A stretch of DNA of 64,000 nucleotides from Trebouxia sp. TZW2008 (taxonomy: Eukaryota; Chlorophyta; Trebouxiophyceae; Trebouxiales; Trebouxiaceae): assembly GCA_002118135.1 (NCBI GenBank), contig BDIU01000374.1, forward strand, positions 124,380-188,379, in the 5' to 3' direction. Shown here in pieces: positions 56,501 to 64,000 of this stretch. How positions within the stretch are numbered: the stretch's first letter is position 1; each line of letters begins with the position of its first letter. Below the pieces are notes generated by a model, which had not been told where the DNA came from, did not search any database, and saw only the letters and a list, made by a program, of their open reading frames with translations. The translations under genes were made by a program, and so were the position numbers.

Positions 56501-59500
56501 TCAGAGGTCATCAAGGGATTTGTGCCTTTTGTAGGTGGCTGTGGCTGGCAACAGCGAGGTGTGGTGGAAGCATGCTGGCAGCAATGTGCAGCGGGAATGT
56601 CATTTCATCAGTCGCCGGCAGGTATGCATTGCTCCCCGCAAATGCAGCTCTCTCTACCCTGGAATATTATGCTGCATGGCAACCCTACACCATCAGCCTA
56701 CAGAGAGCATGCTTGTCCGGTCATGTCATCAGAACAAAATGATAGTCAGGCGTCACACAGCTTATGCACAATGATATGATGCTCAGGCATCACAAGCTTG
56801 CAATGCAATATCAACAACAGAAGGATACAATACTCAAGCATCACAGAAGTTGTGCAGCAGCATACTTCATCAAGCGTCACAAGACCTTCCAGTGACTCTG
56901 ACGATGAACTGGCTGCTTTGTCAGGTGCCGTTGAGAGACATTGAGCAGAGGCGCAAGGCCCGCTTGGAGTACAACAAGCTATATACTAAGACTCACTGCC
57001 GCTTTTCAACTTTCAAAGACCCCAGCAGGCAAGTACAATGCTCCTGCTGGCTGCAGCCTGCCGCTCTGTGGTCCCAGTACATATAAGGCTCTTGGCAGCT
57101 CATTTTAGGCAGTATGGCAGTTCAAAAGAGCAGATCAATGCTGCCAACTCACCAAATCACATGTTTGCACGCTCCATGATGTTGCATTCAGCCCAAATCG
57201 CGATTGGGACCGCAAGATTGCAGCTGCTCTGTTGTAAGGACTTGCTTCCTGAGGATATTGTGAAGAGATCATCATCTAGGTCACATGGCTGTTACTGACC
57301 TGAGGTGCGTGCACTGCAAGCAGGTCCTGGTGGTCGTGGATGCAAGCAGCTGACGGCAATGACAAGGCAGCTCTGAGGCAGCTTGAGGACAATCTCACCA
57401 TGGAAGAGATAGCCCACTTTCGTGCCTTTGTGGCAGCCCGCTGCAGCACGCTCCTCATGCGCTCTGAAACCCACCTGCAGCATGCTATTGATGCTGTCGA
57501 CGCTGTGGTGGCCAACCTAGGTATGCTTGTTCAATGCAATTGCTTTCATTATATTGGACCAGTTTTGTGTGAGCGGTCCGTGCCACAGCTGAAAGTGTCT
57601 GGGGCATTGCCTGGGGCTGAGGCGGGTTGTAGAAGCAGTTAGAACCCTGGTGAAACCCTGTGTGCTGCAGTAGTGAGTTCCTAAGCTGCAGCTGCTGAAG
57701 TTATGCTAAGACCAGCAGCAAGCCACCTTGCTACAATGCATTGTTGGAATGCTGCTCCCAGTGCCCTGCATGCAGATCTGTTGAAGAGATACTACTGCAC
57801 TGAGGCCCTGTTATATTAGCTGTAATGCCGCTGCAAGCATTTGGGACAAAAAGTGTTGCAGAAAGAGGCTTGGGGACAGCATTGCCATAATTACTGCAAC
57901 CTGCTATTTGCATGTTTTGTGAAGACCCTATGTACTGCAGGTCCCTTGCCTCAAGGTGTGGAGGCCCTGCTGATCCACTCAGACAATGTGTCACCCCCAA
58001 CAGTGCAATTGTCTGTGTCTGGGCAGTGCCCAAAGGTGGGCATCAGACTAGAACTAGCAGAGGACTGGCCTGACCGCACCAACACACAGCCTGAGGCCAT
58101 GTTCCAACACCTGGAGGCCGCAGTCAAGGGCATCTCTGCAGACATGCGGCCTACAGGTCTGTCAATTGAGCTTGACAGACTTATGGCATCACAGGCAATG
58201 CTTTTGTGTGGTCAACAGCATTTACTTGACAACAGAGTTACGTCTGCTGACCAGGCTGTTAGTCACTGTGTTCTGTGCAGCACATGCCACATCTGAGCTG
58301 TCAAACAAGTGCTGAACAAGCGTCAGGTACCTAGTGCCTGTCAAACAGCAATGTTCAGGCAGCGTCATGGCCAGCATGTGCATGCTCTGTGTGTTTTGAC
58401 TGCTGCTGCCAGACACATTGCTCATTGAGCACTCTCTTTCACACAGCTGCCTGCTTTGGCTAGGCCGATCAAGCTGCCTTGTGCGCTCAAACTTTGCCCA
58501 CACACATCTAGCACCTACTCTGGAATGTTTGTGTTTTCCAGTAGCAGTTTGATACATAGCATTCCTACAGTAACTTCTCTTTGTAAGGAAAGTCAATGTC
58601 AGGACATTCTCACAGTAAAGACACTGCAACTGGCAAGCAATCACTGCATTTTGACTGCAATGGCACCTTCAAGTAAAGACAGTTCAATTAAAGGACAAAT
58701 TTATCGGGAACCAAAGCAGCCGTAACAAATGGAATTCACTGTGTCATGAAATGCGCTCAGGTGAGGTGGAGGTCATCCTGCGCTCCATTTCTGTTGGTGG
58801 GCTAGCTGGCGCTGAAGCCCCCTTGGTAAGCACCCTTTTGCAGAGTCCCGCACAGCAGTGCAACCAGCTGCTGCGCATTGCTGACCTGCAATCGGTAGCC
58901 ATCAGGGAGGAGAGCTTTGTCCCTGAAGAGGCTGCCAGCACAGTGCAAATTTACTCTTCAGTGTTCTGTGTGGCTAAGCTGGGGTACAGGCCTGGGGAGA
59001 TTGCCCAGCCGCCTGCTGGTGCGCCTGTCACCCCCATGATGGCTTCGGAGAATGATGATGCTGCGCAGAAGAGAGCCATGCTCCGCCCCCCTGGCCTTAC
59101 TGTGCAGGTACAGTGCAATTAGCAACGCTGGTGATACTTTCCAAACTTCACGCAGTTCCTCACCGAGTTGCCTGCGCATGCTCAGTCCAAGTACATTTAC
59201 AAGTACAAGTATTGTAATGCATGTTCATGCCAGTCTGCTTGATGTCTGCAAAGCCAACAATCGAAACTTTCTGTTGCGTCAAGGAGCATGTCACAGCTAC
59301 CAATGCCAAAGAGCCTAGTCGCAGCAAGCAGTGTTTTGGATAGGCGGACTTAAGTGAGCCCTCAATTGTGTCTTGCGGCTGAGCGTTGCTGCGATGCGTC
59401 TCCTGTACAGCTCAGGCGTAGTGGTGGCTGCTCTGGGCTTTGTGCGTGAACTGCAGCACCGCAGGAACCATGTGCTTGGGAAGACAGCTAAACTTGTTTT

Positions 59501-62500
59501 GTACTGAGCAGTTAATTTGTCATGCAGCTGAGAGTTGCTGGGGTGCATCTCCTGTACAGCTCAGACATAGTAGGGGCTGCTCTGGGCTTTGTGCACGAGC
59601 TGCAGCACCACAAGAGCCGGGTTCTGGAGAAGACATGTGATGCTGGGGACGAGCCTGGAGCACCTGCCAACCTGACAGAGCGCGTGCTGCACAGCTTTGC
59701 CCGGCATGACATCCCTGTGGACCGCCCTGTGTCGCTGCCACTCGTGTCTGTGGACATGTACTGCCCAGGTATACCTTGTCATTTTGTCCATTGCCACTGC
59801 CACTTGCCATTCATTGGTTGATTGAATTGCTACCTGTGCCCATGCAAACACAAGGTAGGTAACAGGTGTGCCTCATCCTGTTGCTGTAAGCCGCATAGCG
59901 GGCTTATTCTATCATCCGAAGGCATGCAGACAATGGGGCCATTCATCGTTGAGTGCATAAACTTGGTATTCAGTGGGGAAATCTTCTTGATGTATTTCAC
60001 CAAATTGTGCCTGATATTTGTGCTTATTTGTGCTTGTGACCTGTGACATGAGTCGTGACTGTGAATGTATGCCTCAGCTGTTGATGCAATGGACATCAGG
60101 CTGTCTGCACCTGACATCTTTGCTGCAACATGTGTATTTCACTGGGGTTGCTGAAAGCACTGCTCATCAGTCACTGACTGGAAAGCGAGCTTCAGGTGTC
60201 TCGTGAGTAACCTTTATGCCTGCGGTTGAAGTGCTGAATGTCTGTGAACGTTCATCAGGACAAATCTAATGTGTCTGTAGGCAGCTTTGAGGTAATTGAA
60301 TGTGCTTGATGTTATAAGGCAGTATATAACATGCTGTTTTCTGACGGCAGATACACTTGCATCCGTCACTTTCCCCCCCTCAGCTGTCTCTTTAACGTCT
60401 TGACAGCAACATTAGCTTCTCATTGCCACAACCTTTCCTGCAGGTGTTGTCTTCTGTATACCGTACACCCATATGAACCATGTGCGTGGCCCTGATCACT
60501 CTGGTCCTTCCACATCAGCAGACTCTTCAGGGGACAGCTATGAGCTGATAGCTGCTTTGACGCGGGTCAGAGGCATCCTGTTTGGAGAGGATTTTCACCA
60601 GTTTCTGAGAGGGGGCGCCACACAGCGTTACAGCCTGACAACTTACCTGGACCTGTTCTGCTACCAGCCACCTGAGCACAGGTGATGGTCCTTCACGCAT
60701 GTATTGAACACTCTTGAGGCTGCAAATTCAGATGGTTGAGTATGCTCATGCAGCGCTTAAAATGAAAGCAAAAATGTCGGAAAAGTTGGAAGGACTATGT
60801 CTAGTTCAGTCACATTCTATGTGTGTGGCACTGCTGAGGGTTCACACTCATTGCAGAGCAGATGCTTTCCATTTGAACAATGCAAGTCTCATGGCTGAAT
60901 CTGCCCAGCAAGTTGAACAAGTCAGTCATTCATGTCACTGTAGTGATGTCGGGCTGTTCTGGTGCAGGAAACGAGGACCCCGGCAACAGCACCTCCAAAA
61001 GGTATTCAGATCTCCTGAGAGGGAGAAGATGCAGCGCACGCGCCGCAGCAGCCATGGAGGTTCTGACTTTTCTGTCGATGATGATCATGAGATGGAAGCC
61101 ATGGCTAAAGTCTGGGCTCATCCAGAAGACCTTCACCTCTTTCCTGTGAGCTGCTGCATCACCTGCTGTACACTACTGCCGGACTGTTTCTGCAAAGACA
61201 AAGCATCCTGCTTACCACACCAGCTTGTACCCATTTGTTTCCACAGCTACAGACCCAGTGACTTCAAACTCAACGAGAGTTGTGATGAAGGGTATCATGT
61301 CTGGCTGGGCAGCAATCTAACTGAACTCTTATGACACAACAAAGCTTGCTTTGCTATATGGCAGAGGCTGTGTCAGGTGCATCATGACCAAGCTTAGTCA
61401 ACACGTCGTCTCACTCTGGGTGTAGGGCATGGAGCCAGGAGACAGGTATCAGCGGGACTCAGTGGACTCCAAAAGCAAAAGCAGGCGCAGCAGTATGGGA
61501 TCAAACCTGTGGCGTGAGGGACGCAACGCCTTTCTGCGCAGCCAGACTGCTGGGGTACCCGCTTTCCCCTTGGTCCCCCTGGCCAAGGTGTCAGCCATCA
61601 ATCTGGAGGTGGCTCAGAAGATATTCTCTCTGCCTGCTGCTCCAGGAGCAACTGGCCTCAGTGCTGCCCTGGCAGTGGTTGGCATGCAGGTCAGGATCAA
61701 TCTCTCTGCTGCCACACATACCTAGCATAATGCAGCAGCAGGGTACAAACAGATCAAGCAGACCTTGCAGCTTTATCAAGTAGTGATCTCTGCATGCCCT
61801 CCCATTCAATGCTATGTGTGTTCAGTAGCTACATCACCTGCTTGACATCTGAAACTTCTGCTGCAAAGCAGCAATCTGCAACGGAGACAATGACAGCCGC
61901 GCAGGCAGCAGATGACATCTAAACATCCCAGAAAGGATTATTGTTGTTGCTATCTGCTTTAGCAGTCAGGTTGAGTAGGGTCCAGAAGGCAAGCGACCTG
62001 CACACTCAAATTTGCAAGGACATCTTGCATGCTGAGCAGTGGACTTGCAAGCATGCATGCAGACCTGCATTGCTGCTGGAACTGAATGTCCTTTGTGGCA
62101 CAGGGCTGTGGTCAGAAAGCGGCAAATGTCACTGCAAACAAGCAACATGTCTCTGCGTGTCTGCAATGTGCTGACTCACCACATCGTGATCATCATCTTA
62201 ACACTATCTGAGCAGAACATGACAAAGTGTTCATGTTTTCTGCTTTCCTGAAGTCAGATTGTGTTCAAACTGATGCCATCACAACCAGCCACTTGTTGAC
62301 AAAGTACATCTGCATCAGACTGAATCATACTGTGACCCTTGTCCAGCAACCTCTTTTTGCGTATAGTCAGCATATGCATGCCAAAAGCGCTGACACAATG
62401 TGACTGCAGGTTTGGCTGTCTCCTTGGCAAGTGTCCCACGTGCTATCCATTGTTTCCTTCGTGGAGAGCACCCTCAATAGGGTGATTGGCCCTGAGCCAG

Positions 62501-64000
62501 GTCTACCCCCCACCACCCCCATTGCCCTGGCTACCCCAGATCAGTCAGTGCCCACAGGCTTGGCTGCCTCAGCCATGAAGACACAGCTCAAGCTGACTGT
62601 CTCTGTGGAGATCTCCCTTGTTTCTGTTCTGTGCCTGGTAAGCTGTCTTTCTGAGGTATACTGCATGCTTTCTCTTGCACCAAATGGCCTGCTTGTGACA
62701 TGCACATGGAGCAGCTGCAGGACATTACGTATGGTTCACGATGTGGTCCAGATCAACAAGCACGCACCATCGCTCAGCACACCTGCTTTTGTGCATGTGC
62801 CTGCAGCTGGAATTTGTGAGTGTCATTAATCCACATGAAAAGAAATCAATAGCTGTCTATAGCATCGCCAAAGCCCTAGATCATTTAAATTGTGTTCACA
62901 TGGCAGGTGTCTGGAAGTGACAACTGCAAGAACGGCACATTTGCAGAGTCGAATGCCCTAGATGAGTCAAATTGTGTTCTCATTTCAGGTGTCCAGGACC
63001 GACGATTATGAGGACAGGAATATCGCTACATCTACGCAGTACTCCCACATGCGGCGTGCTGCTCCTAGGCGGCTGCCCTGGTCTCCTCAGATCTCAGAGT
63101 CGGACATGGCGTTTGCCTGGAGCAAGTGCCTGGCCCCTGTGTATGCCTTCAACCTCATTGGCATCCGCGCTGCTCTCAAGTACAGAGTAAGTCTCTTGTG
63201 ACCTTAGCTGCCAATTCACTTGCTGTTGAGTTGACATGACGCGATAGCCATATTGTAGTATGTCCAGCGCTATTTTCATCAAAGTTGTCATTGTTGCAAA
63301 GCTCAGGTCCTGACAGCCGTGCAGCTCTAATTATTTGCCTTGGTCAGGAACAGGGCACCAATGGACATCGGCAATCATTGCTGTGAGCAAGGCTCTGCAA
63401 GCTGCTGTTTTCCAAGTCAAATGATGGGGTTGCCAATGCAACTTTAGTCTGTATGCAGCACCTTGATTGCCATCACATTTGCATTGCGCTATCAAAGCAT
63501 TGCTGCACTGCCTTCAGCGCACCGGGGTCGCAAAGCTGAAAGCCAAGATTCCTGGCGCAACATAAACCCTATGTTACGATTCCAAGCTCCTGCTGTTTTG
63601 GTTGCAGGGTACTGGGGAAGCAAAGCTGGGAGCCAAGATGGACGGCCTGCTGACCAGGGATTTGCAGATCCGGCCTGAAGCCAAGTTTGCGTTCTTCATT
63701 CGGCCCATGCCCTCTAGAGCTCGCCAGCTGTCCTTCCAGGCCAACCTGTTCAGGCGCAGGCTGCTCAAAGTTGATGCCGTCACAAAGGCCCGCAGGAGGT
63801 CTGTTATCAACTCAGCTCATTGTCTTGCAATCATCTTGCACTAGCAAAATCTGAGCTGCTGCTCCTGACATCAAGTAGCAGTTGCGCACTGCACAAACCA
63901 GAATGCCTGTATCACTAAGCTGTTCAGGTACAGGCTGCTCCAAGTTGATGCTGTCACCAAAGCACAAAGGAGGCCTGGCCTCTGCTGACTTCTTTCATCT
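53530..64000 (+). CDS. VPS13/chorein-family bridge-like lipid-transfer protein (3'-truncated)
   Basis: A very large multi-exon gene running off the window. ATG 53530 begins with a hydrophobic segment (LYVLYWLCYVAAFGTATAYV) and a basic stretch, then beta-rich lipid-groove sequence: LGKVNNLYINITSISVNFLE and SLWRPLTVTLRGVNVELMQR (about 53850-53990), YISFEAADIQVAYKQTGM (about 54540), and VSTSLQIAGVNVLLKDYG (about 55040) followed by a Gln/Pro-rich linker. VPS13-type blocks are EVWWKHAGSNVQREC (about 56560), DIEQRRKARLEYNKLYTK (about 56940) and NLTMEEIAHFRAFVAARCST (about 57400). Later exons near 58000, 58760-59108, 59525-59765, 60460-60685, 61430-61690, 62410-62640, 63000-63190 and 63605-63790 continue the beta/helix pattern. 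Such proteins carry glycerolipids between membranes at contact sites. The N-terminal membrane segment is unlike canonical VPS13 and recalls SABRE/Csf1-type members. Exon edges are approximate. Confidence 0.65.
58566..58743. mobile_element. MITE copy 2 (same family as at 33443)
   Basis: The element runs 58568-58741, with left end TA-CAGTAACTTCTCTTTGTAA and right end AATTCACTG followed by TG (a decayed TA). It aligns over its length with the copy at 33445-33618 in the same orientation. Intronic in the VPS13-like gene, ending about 20 bp before the acceptor GCTCAG at 58761. Confidence 0.75.
59378..59640 (+). repeat. Duplicated VPS13-like exon, two open copies ~144 bp apart
   Basis: The exon encoding LRVAGVHLLYSSDIVGAALG (59525 onward) has an upstream copy at 59378-59495 encoding LRLSVAAMRLLYSSGVVVAA and ELQHRRNHVLGKT. 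Both are open in the same frame sense. The second continues into the real exon; the first stops soon after. Confidence 0.8.
63738..63975 (+). repeat. Exon end duplicated ~181 bp downstream
   Basis: CTGTTCAGGCGCAGGCTGCT (63747) with GTTGATGCCGTCAC recurs as CTGTTCAGGTACAGGCTGCT (63920) with GTTGATGCTGTCAC near the window end. The second copy may be intronic or a further exon; the window ends before this can be settled. Confidence 0.7.

Noticed and set aside
1..64000. tRNA, rRNA, CRISPR, prophage or bacterial operon features
   Set aside because: None seen by eye; spliceosomal introns throughout show a nuclear eukaryotic genome. A tRNAscan run would be needed to exclude tRNAs fully.

Overview
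The window looks like nuclear DNA of a green alga, probably a trebouxiophyte-type chlorophyte; the species cannot be told from this sequence. Every gene is split by many introns of roughly 50-1800 bp. Acceptors are mostly TGCAG, and several introns begin with GC instead of GT. The gene set is that of the green lineage: plastid chaperonin 60 beta, an ELIP-type chlorophyll-binding protein, an N-myristoylated ARA6/RABF1-type Rab, and proteins with plastid or thylakoid-lumen targeting peptides. I joined exons by hand using reading frame and intron phase. Fully framed models are given for the FIST-domain gene, the senescence/spartin-like gene, the ARA6 gene and the ELIP gene; others are partial.

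Layout. 1-1.2 kb: 3' end of CUL1 (+). 2.1-11.7 kb: a GRIP-domain golgin (+) with long repeat-filled introns. 12.7-27.7 kb: four genes on the minus strand, namely a conserved membrane-anchored plastid-type protein, a lumen-targeted repeat protein, an unrecognised small protein and a 438-residue FIST-domain protein. 28-64 kb: nine genes that strictly alternate in strand, so each has a divergent partner upstream and a convergent one downstream: an acidic nuclear-type protein (+), a senescence/spartin-like protein (-), an FAD monooxygenase (+), CPN60 beta (-), a GNAT acetyltransferase (+), an LPCAT-type acyltransferase (-), ARA6-type Rab (+), ELIP (-) and a VPS13-family lipid-transfer protein (+) that runs off the end.

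Functionally the genes are mostly unrelated. Membrane traffic and lipid themes recur (golgin, ARA6, LPCAT, VPS13-like, spartin-like), as do plastid ones (CPN60, ELIP, lumen protein), but nothing suggests an operon-like unit.

The most unusual signal is structural. Short tandem duplications repeatedly copy an exon edge together with its splice site into the neighbouring intron: at least four places in the golgin gene, three in the FIST gene and two in the VPS13-like gene, in states from intact coding copies to dead ones. The introns also hold two copies of a TA-flanked MITE, both close to a 3' splice site, two fold-back palindromes and several micro/minisatellites.
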